Assembly (NCBI RefSeq): GCF_019602855.1
Contig: NZ_CP080766.1
Coordinates: forward strand, 2,418,001 to 2,482,000
Length of the DNA: 64,000 nucleotides
Direction of reading: 5' to 3'
DNA from: Cupriavidus pinatubonensis
GTDB lineage: Bacteria > Pseudomonadota > Gammaproteobacteria > Burkholderiales > Burkholderiaceae
In this document: positions 8,557 to 17,029 of the stretch, in pieces
Numbering within the stretch: position 1 is the first letter of the stretch
How the letters are laid out: each line of letters starts with the position of its first letter
Program-made: the position numbers and the translations under genes
Notes under the pieces: generated by a model
The model's database searches: none
What the model was told of the DNA's origin: nothing
The model's input: the letters and a program-made list of their open reading frames with translations, nothing else

Positions 8557-10704
8557 ATGTCGTCGCGCAAGCTCTATACCCATGACCAGCTACGGCGCGC
8601 GCTGCACCCGCGCAGCATCGCCGTGGTTGGGGCCACCTCCAACGAACGCTCCTTCGCCGGGCGTTCGATGGCGAACCTGAAGCAGTTCCAGGGCACGGTG
8701 CATCTGGTCAATCCCCGCTATGCGGAAGTGAATGGCCAGGTCTGCTATCCATCGCTGTCAGCGCTGCCCGAAGTGCCGGACTGCGTGCTGATTGCCACCG
8801 CACGCGACACGGTCGAGCCAATCGTGCAGGAATGCGCGCGGCTTGGCGTCGGCGGCGTCGTGCTGTTCGCGTCGGGCTATGCCGAGACCGGCAATCCGGA
8901 AAAAGCGGCAGACCAGGCGCGGCTGACGGCAATTGCCCGCGAAGGCGGCGTCACGCTGCTGGGCCCGAACAGCATCGGCTATGCAAACTACGTGACCAAC
9001 GCGCTGGTGTCGTTCACGCCGTTGCCGGCCCGCACCGGCGAACTGCCACCGCATGCCATCGGGCTCGTGAGCCAGTCCGGTGCACTGGCCTTCGCGCTGC
9101 AGCAGGCCGCCAACCACGGCACCGCGTTCAGCCATGTGTTCTCGTGCGGCAATGCGTGCGATATGGACGTTACGGACCAGATCGCCTACCTGGCCGGCGA
9201 CCCCGCGTGCGCAGCGATTGCTTGCGTGTTCGAGGGCCTGTCGGATGCGAGCCGCATCGTCCGCGCGGCCGAGTTGTGTGCCGCCGCAGGCAAGCCGCTG
9301 GTGGTCTACAAGATGGCACGCGGCGCGCTTGGTGCCGCGGCAGCCATGTCGCACACCGGATCGATGGCGGGGTCGGACCGTGCCTATTCCACGGCGTTGC
9401 GCGAGGCTGGCGTGATCCAGGTCGATACGCTGGAACAGCTGGTGCCGACGACGGTGTTCTTCGCCAAGGCTCCCGCGCCGGTTGCCACGGGCGTAGCGAT
9501 TGTGTCGGGCTCGGGCGGCGCAGGCATCGTGGCGGCCGACGAAGCGGAACGGTTCAACGTGCCGCTGCCGCAGCCAGCCGACGACACGCGTGCCATTCTT
9601 GAAGCCCACATCCCGGACTTTGGCGCGGCGCGCAATCCATGCGACCTGACCGCACAGGCCACCAACAACTTCGATTCGTTCATCCGCTGCGGCGATGCGG
9701 TATTTGCCGATGCACAGTACGGCGCAGCCGTCGTGCCGCTGGTCGTGACCGGCGACGGCAATGGCCGCCGCTTCGAAGTGTTCAACGAACTGGCGGTCAA
9801 GCACGGCAAGATGGCTTGCGGTCTGTGGATGTCGAACTGGCTGGAAGGTCCCGACGCGCAGGAGGCGGAAGCCCTGCCGCGGCTCGCGCTGTTCCGCTCG
9901 GTGTCGCACTGCTTCGCCGCGCTGCGCGCATGGCATGAGCATGAGGCGTGGCGCATGAGCCGGCAAGCCGCGCGGCCGGATCGTCTCACCACCGCGTCTG
10001 TCGCCACGGCCGCGCGCGAACGCATTATTGCCGCGCCGGCCGATACGCTGACCGAACGCGAAGCCAAGGATGTACTGGCTGCGTACGGCGTGCCCGTGGT
10101 CGGAGAGGCGCTGGCGACCAGCGAACAGGATGCCGTGCGTGCTGCGCAAACCTGCGGCTATCCGGTGGTGCTCAAGGTTGAAAGCCCGGCTATCCCGCAC
10201 AAATCGGAAGCCGGCGTGATCCGCCTCGGCCTCAAGAATGCCGATGAAGTGGCCGCCGCCTGGCGCGACGTCATGGCCAATGCCCGCAAGGTCACCACCG
10301 ATGACCGCATCAACGGTGTGCTCGTGCAAAGCCAGGTGCCAGCCGGCGTCGAGATCCTGGTGGGTGCGCGCGTCGATCCGCATCTGGGCCCGTTGCTGAT
10401 CGTCGGGCTTGGTGGCGTGATGGTCGAGCTGATGCAGGACACAGTGGCTGCAATGGCTCCTGTGTCGGCACAGAAGGCGCGAGACATGCTGGAGCAATTG
10501 CGGGGCGTGGCCCTGCTGAAGGGATTCCGCGGCGCCGCGGGTGTGGACATCGCTCGGCTGGCGGAAGTCATCGCCGCGCTGTCCGAGTTCGCGCATGACC
10601 AGCGCGATGCGATTGAAGAGTTTGACGTCAACCCGCTGATCTGCACGGCCGACCGCATCGTGGCCGTAGATGCGCTGATCTCGCGGCGCGCGGCGAAGCG
10701 CTGA
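8557..10704 (+). CDS. Acyl-CoA synthetase, ADP-forming type (CoA-binding + ligase + ATP-grasp)
   Basis: A 715-residue single-chain acyl-CoA synthetase of the succinyl-CoA-synthetase superfamily. The order is a CoA-binding Rossmann domain (HPRSIAVVGATSNERSFAGR near residue 20), a flavodoxin-like ligase domain with the phosphohistidine motif AMSHTGSMAGSD, and a C-terminal ATP-grasp domain (LTEREAKDVLAAYGVP through VLKVESPAIPHKSEAGV). It would form an acyl-CoA from a free acid with ATP, producing ADP and phosphate. It closes the operon, 6 bp after the dehydrogenase, and ends 4 bp before the convergent LysR gene. It and the CoA transferase give two routes of substrate activation. Confidence 0.88.
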   Translation: MSSRKLYTHDQLRRALHPRSIAVVGATSNERSFAGRSMANLKQFQGTVHLVNPRYAEVNGQVCYPSLSALPEVPDCVLIATARDTVEPIVQECARLGVGGVVLFASGYAETGNPEKAADQARLTAIAREGGVTLLGPNSIGYANYVTNALVSFTPLPARTGELPPHAIGLVSQSGALAFALQQAANHGTAFSHVFSCGNACDMDVTDQIAYLAGDPACAAIACVFEGLSDASRIVRAAELCAAAGKPLVVYKMARGALGAAAAMSHTGSMAGSDRAYSTALREAGVIQVDTLEQLVPTTVFFAKAPAPVATGVAIVSGSGGAGIVAADEAERFNVPLPQPADDTRAILEAHIPDFGAARNPCDLTAQATNNFDSFIRCGDAVFADAQYGAAVVPLVVTGDGNGRRFEVFNELAVKHGKMACGLWMSNWLEGPDAQEAEALPRLALFRSVSHCFAALRAWHEHEAWRMSRQAARPDRLTTASVATAARERIIAAPADTLTEREAKDVLAAYGVPVVGEALATSEQDAVRAAQTCGYPVVLKVESPAIPHKSEAGVIRLGLKNADEVAAAWRDVMANARKVTTDDRINGVLVQSQVPAGVEILVGARVDPHLGPLLIVGLGGVMVELMQDTVAAMAPVSAQKARDMLEQLRGVALLKGFRGAAGVDIARLAEVIAALSEFAHDQRDAIEEFDVNPLICTADRIVAVDALISRRAAKR

Positions 10705-10708
10705 TCCG

Positions 10709-11608
10709 TCAGGAAGCAGGCCGCGTGACGGCCTGCGCCAGCGCCACGAAGTTGCGTGTCGTGGCGATGCTGGTATCGCCCAGCGTCGCCAGCGCCAGCC
10801 CGAAGTTCAGCTTGTCCGGCAGGCCCGTCAGTGGCACCAGCCTAGTCCCGTTCCCAGCATAGCCCGCCGCCGTGGCCGGCACCAGCGCTACCCCCAGCCC
10901 GCTTTCGACCAGCGCGAGCAACGTCTGCACCTGCACGGCTTGCTGCGCGATCGGCGGGCGGATGCCGGCCTGGTGGAAAGCCGACATCGTCATCGCATGC
11001 ATGGCCGGGACGCGCGACTCCGAGTAGACAATGAAGGGCGTCGTGCCCAGTTCCGACAGGTCGATGCTTGACCGACCGGCCAGTGCCGAATCGGCGCTGA
11101 CGGCCAGCACCAGTGGGTCAGGGCGCAGAAAGGTGATCTGCGCACTGGTCTGCGCGAGCACGGGGTAGCGCACGAGCGCCACGTCGAGCGAGTGTTCCTC
11201 GACCGCGCGCAGCAGATCGACGGTCGTCGATTCCTCGATGATCAGTTCGACTCGCGGATACTTGAGACGAAATGCACGGATCAGTTGGGGCATGACCGAG
11301 TAGACCGACGAGCCAACGAATCCCACGCGCAACGTACCCTGTTCGCCACATTCGCCCTCACGCGCTGCGCGGCGGATTTCATCGGCGAAGAAGAGCGTAC
11401 TGCGCATCTGCCGCAGGACCACCTCGCCCGCGGACGTGAGCGACAAGCCGGATGGCTGGCGGTCGAACAGGGTGACACCCAGTTCTTCTTCCAGCTTGCG
11501 GATGGCGGTGGAGAGTGGTGGCTGCGCCATGTGCAGCCGTTCGGCGGCCCGGTGGAAGTTGAGTGTCTCGCTCAGCACCAGGGCCTGCTTCATCTGGCGG
11601 AGATCCAT
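10709..11608 (-). CDS. LysR-family transcriptional regulator
   Basis: A 299-residue LysR-type regulator. The winged helix-turn-helix occupies about residues 1-60 (LNFHRAAERLHMAQPPLSTAIRKLEEELG) and the effector-binding domain about 90-295 (GTLRVGFVGSSVYSVMPQL). It lies tail to tail with the acyl-CoA operon and downstream of the minus-strand racemase group, whose terminator separates it from that transcript. LysR proteins bind boxes of the T-N11-A type; two similar 15-bp boxes are found in front of the two Bug genes at 15617-15631 and 16811-16825 and are candidate targets. The ligand is unknown, presumably a CoA ester or free acid. Confidence 0.92.
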   Translation of the reverse strand: MDLRQMKQALVLSETLNFHRAAERLHMAQPPLSTAIRKLEEELGVTLFDRQPSGLSLTSAGEVVLRQMRSTLFFADEIRRAAREGECGEQGTLRVGFVGSSVYSVMPQLIRAFRLKYPRVELIIEESTTVDLLRAVEEHSLDVALVRYPVLAQTSAQITFLRPDPLVLAVSADSALAGRSSIDLSELGTTPFIVYSESRVPAMHAMTMSAFHQAGIRPPIAQQAVQVQTLLALVESGLGVALVPATAAGYAGNGTRLVPLTGLPDKLNFGLALATLGDTSIATTRNFVALAQAVTRPAS

Positions 11609-11693
11609 CTCCGTACTCCGTGTTCTTGTATTACGTTGGGCGGTAGGTTACTCCGAACGGTCGGATTAAACAATCAGGGATTGTCCGGCGGTG

Positions 11694-11724
11694 CAAAGCA
11701 AAAGGCCGGCATGATGTGCCGGCC
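11694..11724 (-). terminator. Rho-independent terminator of the racemase/Bug operon
   Basis: Read on the minus strand, an 8-bp perfect stem GGCCGGCA/TGCCGGCC with a 5-base loop is followed by TTTTGCTTTG. It lies 33 bp after the stop of the dehydrogenase gene that ends at 11757 and before the LysR gene, so it would end the minus-strand operon there. Confidence 0.8.
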
Positions 11725-11756
11725 CTTGCGCCTTGGGTGAAGTGCGCCGCGCTGAA

Positions 11757-12512
11757 TTACTTCGGCTGCATCCGAATCGCCCCATCCAGCCGGATCACCT
11801 CGCCATTGATCATCGGATTCCCGATGATCGCCGCGGCCAGCTTCGCATACTCCGGGGGCCGCCCCAGGCGAGACGGAAAGGGCACCATCTTGCCGAGCGC
11901 ATCGCGCACGGTTTCCGGCAGGCCGAGCAGCATCGGCGTCTCGAACAAGCCCGGGGCGATGGTCACGCAGCGCACGCCGTCGCGAGAGAGGTCGCGCGCG
12001 ACGGCCAGTGTCATCGCGGCCACGCCGCCCTTGGAGGCCGCGTACGCAGCCTGTCCGATCTGTCCTTCGAACGCCGCTACCGACGCCGTGTTGACGACCA
12101 CGCCGCGTTCGCCGTCGGCATCCGGTGTGTTGTTCACCATCTGTGCAGCGGCCAGCCTCACCATGTTGAACGTGCCGATCAGGTTGATGCGGACCGTGCG
12201 CTCGAACACGTCGAGCGGGTGGGGACCATCTTTGCCTACGGTCTTGCAGGCCGGCGCGACGCCCGCGCAGTTGACCAGCCCGGCCACGCGGCCCAGTGCT
12301 GCAGCAGCGTTGACGACCGCCGTGCCGTCGGCCTCGCTTACGACATCGCAGCGCACGAAGCGTGCGCAGATCTCCTCGGCCACGGCTTCGCCGGCCGGAT
12401 TGATGTCGGCAATGACCACCTTGCCTCCGGCGGCGGCCAGCATTCGGGCCGTGGCCTCGCCAAGTCCCGACGCGCCGCCGGTGACAATGAAGACGTTATT
12501 GCGAATTTCCAT
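11757..12512 (-). CDS. SDR, 3-hydroxyacyl-CoA dehydrogenase type II (HSD10-like)
   Basis: A 251-residue short-chain dehydrogenase. The NAD loop is [12 protein letters not shown] at about residues 10-21, the aspartate after the second strand (VVIADI) indicates NAD preference, and the catalytic Tyr/Lys is in [11 protein letters not shown]. The C-terminal [17 protein letters not shown] segment is typical of HSD17B10-like 3-hydroxy-2-methylbutyryl-CoA dehydrogenases. It would oxidise a 3-hydroxyacyl-CoA, including 2-methyl-branched ones. The ATG at 12512 lies 8 bp downstream of the crotonase gene in the same operon. Longer in-frame starts upstream would run into that gene and are rejected. Confidence 0.88.
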   Translation of the reverse strand: MEIRNNVFIVTGGASGLGEATARMLAAAGGKVVIADINPAGEAVAEEICARFVRCDVVSEADGTAVVNAAAALGRVAGLVNCAGVAPACKTVGKDGPHPLDVFERTVRINLIGTFNMVRLAAAQMVNNTPDADGERGVVVNTASVAAFEGQIGQAAYAASKGGVAAMTLAVARDLSRDGVRCVTIAPGLFETPMLLGLPETVRDALGKMVPFPSRLGRPPEYAKLAAAIIGNPMINGEVIRLDGAIRMQPK

Positions 12513-12520
12513 GGCGTTCC

Positions 12521-13306
12521 TCAGCCTTTGATGCGTGCCAGGAAGCCATCGAGTGCGGCTTCGTGTTCGGCGGTATGGTGCGCCAGCGCCTGGAACCCGG
12601 CCGACATTTCGAGAATGGTGTCGAGCCGCGCATGCTGGGCTTCTTTGAGCAGGCGCTTGCACATGCGCAGCGCATGCCCCGGATTGGCGGCGATGCGGTG
12701 CGCGAGTTCCAGCGCGGTCGGCAGCAGTTCCTCGTGCGGTACCACGCGCGAAACCAGCCCGTACTCGCGCGCCGTGGCGGCGTCGATGGTGTCGCCGGTG
12801 AAGCACAGCTCGGCCGCGCGCGATGCACCAATGGCACGCGGCAGCAGCCATGCGCCGCCGTCGCCGGGGATCAGGCCCAGCTTCACGAACGTGGCGGCGA
12901 AGACGGCCTTCTCGGAAGCGATGCGGATGTCGCAGGTGCAGGCGAGGTCGTTGCCGGCACCGAGGGCCGGGCCGTTCACCGCGGCAATCACCGGCACTTC
13001 GAGGTTGGCCAGCGCGAGCGGCAGGCGCTGAATGCCTTCGCGATAGGCGTAGCGTGCGCTGACCGGCTCACCGGATTCGCTGCCGAACGTCGCACGCAGC
13101 GTCTTGAGGTTGCCGCCAGACGAGAACGCTGTGCCGGCCCCCGTCAGCACGACGACGCGCACGGAATGGTCGCGGTTGAACGCGTCGCACATGGCGACCA
13201 GTGCATCGACGGCGTCGTTGTCGGAGACCGCGTTGCGCGTCTCCGGGCGGTTCATGGTGACGATGGCGACGTGGCCATCGCGGCGGATATCAAGAAAATT
13301 GCTCAT
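12521..13306 (-). CDS. Enoyl-CoA hydratase/isomerase family protein
   Basis: A 261-residue crotonase. Oxyanion-hole motifs are [10 protein letters not shown] and [15 protein letters not shown]. By eye alignment the first hydratase glutamate is replaced ([16 protein letters not shown]) while an aspartate appears in PGDGG and the second glutamate is kept in RAAELCFTG. That pattern is common in crotonases annotated as hydratase or isomerase, so double-bond migration is as likely as hydration. It lies between the racemase and the HSD10-like dehydrogenase genes, with gaps of 33 and 8 bp, and probably works on the same branched acyl-CoA. Confidence 0.85.
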   Translation of the reverse strand: MSNFLDIRRDGHVAIVTMNRPETRNAVSDNDAVDALVAMCDAFNRDHSVRVVVLTGAGTAFSSGGNLKTLRATFGSESGEPVSARYAYREGIQRLPLALANLEVPVIAAVNGPALGAGNDLACTCDIRIASEKAVFAATFVKLGLIPGDGGAWLLPRAIGASRAAELCFTGDTIDAATAREYGLVSRVVPHEELLPTALELAHRIAANPGHALRMCKRLLKEAQHARLDTILEMSAGFQALAHHTAEHEAALDGFLARIKG

Positions 13307-13339
13307 GGTCTTTGGTCGTGAAAACAGGTTGGCCGGTAT

Positions 13340-14506
13340 TCAGTCCCGGTCGGCTTTCTCGGCGAGCGCGCGCACTTCGGCAATCCGCGCGGCAGGCAGC
13401 CAGCCCGCAAGCGTGTGGGCGTAATCGCGAACGTCGGGCGCGCGCGGCGCCGTGGGCAGCGCCGATGGCGTGCGGCTGAAGCGCGGGGCGGGGGCGGGCT
13501 GCACGATGCCGTCGATCTCGACGAAGGTCTCGCGTGCCTTGAGGTGGGCGTGCTGCGGCGCTTCCTCATAGCTGAGTACCGGCGCGAAGCAGGCGTCGGT
13601 GCCCTCCAGCAGTGCGCACCACTCGTCCCGCGTGCGCGTCCGGAACAGCTCCGCCAGGCGATTGCCCGCGGCTTCCCAGTTGGCCGGGTCGAGTTGTTCG
13701 CCAAGGCTGGCGGGGTCGATGCCAATGCGGTCCAGCAGGTCACGATAGAAGCGCGCCTCGATCGGGCCAACCGAAATCCAGCCGCCGTCCTTGCACTGGT
13801 AGACGTTGTAGTAATGCGCGCCCGAGTCGAGCACGTTGGTGCCGCGCTCCGGGTTCCACTGACCTGCGGCTACCAGCCCGAAGAACACGCTGCCGAGCGC
13901 GGCGGCGCCGTCGACGATGGCGGCGTCCACCACTTGTCCCTTACCGGACTTGCCCGCTTCCACCAGCGCGGCGAGCACGCCGGCCAGCAGGAACATGCCG
14001 CCGCCTGCGAAGTCGCCGAGATAAGCCGGCGGAATCGCGGGTCGCTGGCCGCGCTGGCCGATCGCATTGAGCGCGCCGGTCAGCGCGATGTAGTTCACGT
14101 CATGCCCGGCAGTGTGCGCGAGCGGACCCGTCTGGCCCCACCCGGTGATGCGGCCATAGACCAGCTTCGGATTGCGCGCGAGGCAGGCATCGGGGCCAAG
14201 CCCCAGCCGCTCCGTGACGCCCGGGCGGAAGCCCTCGATCAGCGCATCGGCCGACTCGACGAGGTCCAGCACCGCAGCCACGGCCTGCGGGTCCTTCAGG
14301 TCCAGCGCAATGGACTTGCGTCCGCGCAGCATCAGGTCGAAGCGGCGCTCGCGCCTGACGCCGAGATCCGTCTCGCCGGGGCGCTCGATGCGCAGCACTT
14401 CGGCACCCATGTCGGCCAGCATCATGCCGGCCAGCGGGCCCGGGCCTATGCCGGCCAGTTCGATGATCCTGACACCGGCCAGCGGTCCCTTCTTTTGCTC
14501 TTGCAT
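13340..14506 (-). CDS. Alpha-methylacyl-CoA racemase (AMACR-like CaiB/BaiF protein)
   Basis: A 388-residue CaiB/BaiF-fold protein of the racemase branch. The hallmark GHDVNYIALTGALNAIG places His135, and LGDFAGGGMF places Asp165. The 30-residue spacing equals that of the His126/Asp156 pair known from the mycobacterial racemase Mcr. It would interconvert 2R- and 2S-methylacyl-CoA, so that methyl-branched chains can enter beta-oxidation. The start at 14506 has a GAGAGAAA-type ribosome site. Neighbouring crotonase and HSD10-like genes complete a branched acyl-CoA module, and two Bug receptor genes lie upstream in the same direction. Confidence 0.88.
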   Translation of the reverse strand: MQEQKKGPLAGVRIIELAGIGPGPLAGMMLADMGAEVLRIERPGETDLGVRRERRFDLMLRGRKSIALDLKDPQAVAAVLDLVESADALIEGFRPGVTERLGLGPDACLARNPKLVYGRITGWGQTGPLAHTAGHDVNYIALTGALNAIGQRGQRPAIPPAYLGDFAGGGMFLLAGVLAALVEAGKSGKGQVVDAAIVDGAAALGSVFFGLVAAGQWNPERGTNVLDSGAHYYNVYQCKDGGWISVGPIEARFYRDLLDRIGIDPASLGEQLDPANWEAAGNRLAELFRTRTRDEWCALLEGTDACFAPVLSYEEAPQHAHLKARETFVEIDGIVQPAPAPRFSRTPSALPTAPRAPDVRDYAHTLAGWLPAARIAEVRALAEKADRD

Positions 14507-14539
14507 GCGGTTTCTCTCGTCCTTTTTGTCTCCGGTCGC

Positions 14540-15511
14540 TTACTCGACCGGAATGGTTGCGCTCTTGACGATCTCGCGCGTGCGCGCGATCTCGGCAAGC
14601 TGGAACTTGCGCAGTTCGCGCGGATTGCCCGGATCCACGGTGCCGCCGAGGCCGGCGATGAATTTCACGCTGTCAGGCTGCTGCATGGCCTGGCGCACCG
14701 CGTCGGACAGTGCCTTGATGATGTTCTCCGGCACTTTGGCGGGAGCGAAGACGCCAGTCCACGCCGTCACCTCGAAACCGGGTGCGCCGCTTTCGGCCAC
14801 GGTGGGCACCTGCGGCAGATCCTTGAGCCGCTGCGAATCGGTCACGGCGAGCGGACGGATGCGGCCTGCGCGGATCAGTGGCAGGACCGAGCTGATCTCG
14901 CCAATCGCGTAGTCCACGTTGCCGGCGGCTACGTCGGTCATGGCGGGCGCGGTGCCCTTGTAGGCGATCGCATTGCCTTTCAGGTGGAAGCGTTCGTGGA
15001 ACATCTCCGTGTAGACCTGGTAGCCCGCGCTTCCGCTCGCGTAGTTCAGCTTCCCGGGCGCTTGACGGATGCCTTCAATAAGTTCGCCCAGGTTCTTGAA
15101 TCGCGATGTCGACGGGACAACCACCACCATCGCAAAGCGGGCCAGGCGCTCCACCGGCACGAAGTCCTTCACCGGGTCGTACGGCAGGCTCTTGAACAAC
15201 GCCGCATTGGTCACCATGGTCGAGTTGCTGCCGACGAACAGCGTGTAGCCATCAGGCGCGGCCGATGCCACGGCACGGGCGCCGATGAAGCCGTTTGCGC
15301 CGGGCCGGTTCTCGACCACGAAGGGCTGCTGGAACGTCTCGCTCAGGCGCTGCGCGATAAAGCGCGCGGTGGAGTCGGCACCGCTTCCCGGCGGCAGCGA
15401 AACGATGATCTTGACCGGATGGGTCGGGTAAGCGGTCTGGGCCGCCGCTGGCAGAGTGAGAAGTGCCAGTGACGCCAGCATGAGGCGCCGCCTCAACTCG
15501 TCGAATGCCAT
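14540..15511 (-). CDS. Bug-family tripartite tricarboxylate transporter substrate-binding protein
   Basis: A 323-residue periplasmic Bug receptor. A signal peptide is visible (LRRRLMLASLALLTLPAAA, cleavage near residue 24), followed by the family marks YPTHPVKIIVSLPPGSGADSTARFIA, VVENRPGANGFIGARAVA and APDGYTLFVG. Such receptors bind small carboxylates with high affinity and deliver them to TctAB-type membrane partners or to sensors. No tctAB genes are present in the window. The ATG at 15511 is preceded by AAGGAGA; a longer in-frame start would lack the signal peptide position. It is a paralogue of the next gene upstream and ends 33 bp before the racemase gene. Confidence 0.92.
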   Translation of the reverse strand: MAFDELRRRLMLASLALLTLPAAAQTAYPTHPVKIIVSLPPGSGADSTARFIAQRLSETFQQPFVVENRPGANGFIGARAVASAAPDGYTLFVGSNSTMVTNAALFKSLPYDPVKDFVPVERLARFAMVVVVPSTSRFKNLGELIEGIRQAPGKLNYASGSAGYQVYTEMFHERFHLKGNAIAYKGTAPAMTDVAAGNVDYAIGEISSVLPLIRAGRIRPLAVTDSQRLKDLPQVPTVAESGAPGFEVTAWTGVFAPAKVPENIIKALSDAVRQAMQQPDSVKFIAGLGGTVDPGNPRELRKFQLAEIARTREIVKSATIPVE

Positions 15512-15616
15512 GGAGTCTCCTTGCTGTGGTGCCACGTTGTTGTCGGACACTAGTGGGTGTGGCCCGATCCTACGGAAGCTGCGGCAAACGGAAAAATACT
15601 TTTGGTATGTCGAGCA

Positions 15617-15631
15617 ATACAGCTCGTGTAT
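15617..15631. promoter_or_regulatory. Candidate LysR-type box upstream of first Bug gene
   Basis: ATACAGCTCGTGTAT, with arms ATAC/GTAT around seven bases, fits the T-N11-A layout of LysR-type operators. It lies 105 bp upstream of the Bug start at 15511. The same core, AGCnCGTGTATC, recurs at 16811-16825 upstream of the other Bug gene at nearly the same distance. The LysR regulator at 10709-11608 is the obvious candidate, by inference only. Confidence 0.45.
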
Positions 15632-15704
15632 CGAAACAGGACGCTGCGTGGGCGAAGGCAGCGCGGCACGGCATATCGTGTCACCGGCCGCGCGTGCCAC
15701 CGCG

Positions 15705-16700
15705 CTATTCGCGTGGGATATTGGCGGTCCTGACAACCTTCTGCGCGCGTTCGTACTCGGCCGCCTGGAAGGACTTTAGTTCGGCGGGTCCACCGGGATA
15801 GACGACGCCGCTCATCGCGTCGATCACGGCGGCAGTCGACGGCTTCCTGAGGACGGCGTCCGCAGCTTGCGCCAGCGCATCGACCAGCTTCGGCGGCATC
15901 TTTGCGGGCCCGTACAGCGCAATCCAGCCGTCGAAATCGAAACCTGGGGCGCCGCTCTCGGCCACGGTCGGCACGTCGGGCAGGTCTTTGAGTCGGCGCG
16001 CGCTCGTGGTGGCCAGAATCCGGACCTTGCCGCTGCGCACGAGAGGCAGTACCGCATTGATCTCGCCAATCGAGTAGTCCACGTTGCCGGCGGCCAGGTC
16101 GGTGATGGCGGGCGTGGTGCCCTTGTACGGGATGGCGTTGGCCTTGACGTGGTGCTGCTCGTTGACCAGTTCGAGCACGACGCGATACGTCGCGGACCCG
16201 CTTGCGTAAGTCAGCTTGCCCGGTGCGGCGCGGCCTGCGGCCATCAGGCTTTCCAGCGTCTTGTGCGGCGACGTGGACGGGACCACGATGACAAGGGGCA
16301 GTCGCACGAGTCGCGCGATCGGCGTGTAGTCATTGACGGGATCGTAGGGCAGGTTGAGGAACACCGCCGGATTCGTCACCATCGGCGAATTCGAGCTGAG
16401 CCAGAGCGTGTAGCCGTCGGGCGTCGCTCCCGATACCGCCTTCGCGGCGATGAAGCTGTTGCCACCGGGCCGGTTCTCGACCACGAATGGCTGGCGGAAT
16501 CGCTCGGACAGTTCCTTGGCGATATATCGGGCCGTGGTGTCGAGGCCACCGCCCGGCGGCATGGCCACGATCAGCTTGACCGGACGGTTCGGGTAGTCGC
16601 TGTCGGCTGCCGCCGCCGTGGCGGGTTGCGTGGCCGCGAGTCCTGTGCAGACCAGCAGCGAAGTGGCCGTCCAGCGCCGTGCAATGCATCTCCAATCCAT
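15705..16700 (-). CDS. Bug-family tripartite tricarboxylate transporter substrate-binding protein
   Basis: A 331-residue Bug receptor with an N-terminal export signal (TATSLLVCTGLAATQPATAAA) and the family motifs YPNRPVKLIVAMPPGGGLDTT, VVENRPGGNSFIAAKAVSG and TPDGYTLWLS. It resembles the downstream Bug protein closely over its whole length, for example NYPYD-like NLPYDPVNDYTPIARLVRLP, so the two look like a tandem duplication that has since diverged. GAGGAGACAC gives a strong ribosome site. Each Bug gene keeps its own 5' region with a shared box, which suggests separate transcription. The ligand is probably the acid degraded by the nearby enzymes. Confidence 0.92.
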   Translation of the reverse strand: MDWRCIARRWTATSLLVCTGLAATQPATAAAADSDYPNRPVKLIVAMPPGGGLDTTARYIAKELSERFRQPFVVENRPGGNSFIAAKAVSGATPDGYTLWLSSNSPMVTNPAVFLNLPYDPVNDYTPIARLVRLPLVIVVPSTSPHKTLESLMAAGRAAPGKLTYASGSATYRVVLELVNEQHHVKANAIPYKGTTPAITDLAAGNVDYSIGEINAVLPLVRSGKVRILATTSARRLKDLPDVPTVAESGAPGFDFDGWIALYGPAKMPPKLVDALAQAADAVLRKPSTAAVIDAMSGVVYPGGPAELKSFQAAEYERAQKVVRTANIPRE

Positions 16701-17029
16701 GTGTCTCCTCAGCCTTCTTTTCGTGGTGATCGCCAGCGCCGTCGAGGGCGCGGCCGGCCAATGCTATGACAGGCGATTCGGCATCGGAAATACATTCGCT
16801 GTCTCGCCCGATATAGCGCGTGTATCTGCTGCCGAGCGACGTATCGACGTTGCCGCCAATCATCTGGCTCATATGAAATGCGCGGGCGACACGCCACCCG
16901 AGACGGGTGGGACGAACCGGCGCGGTGTCGGGAAACCATGGTTGATTCCTGCCATATCGAGTTCCGAGATACCCGACAAAAGCCGCGCCAGGCAGGGTGC
17001 CTGGCGCCTACAAAGTGAGGAGACAGCCA
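16701..17029. other. Divergent intergenic region (329 bp)
   Basis: No gene is seen here. It separates the minus-strand Bug gene from a plus-strand crotonase and must hold both promoters. It contains the LysR-like box at 16811-16825 and a 7-bp perfect hairpin, CCACCCG-AGA-CGGGTGG, at 16894-16910 between that box and the crotonase start. No convincing sigma-70 promoter stood out by eye. Confidence 0.5.
16811..16825. promoter_or_regulatory. Candidate LysR-type box upstream of second Bug gene
   Basis: ATATAGCGCGTGTAT, imperfect arms around seven bases, lies 110 bp upstream of the Bug start at 16700. The stretch AGCGCGTGTATC matches AGCTCGTGTATC at the box near 15617. Surrounding bases such as CGGAAA ahead of the box are also shared, so a common ancestral promoter is likely. 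Confidence 0.45.

Noticed and set aside
13415..15472. A 685-codon plus-strand open frame
   Set aside because: It lies opposite the racemase and Bug genes, which have clear motifs, ribosome sites and signal peptide.
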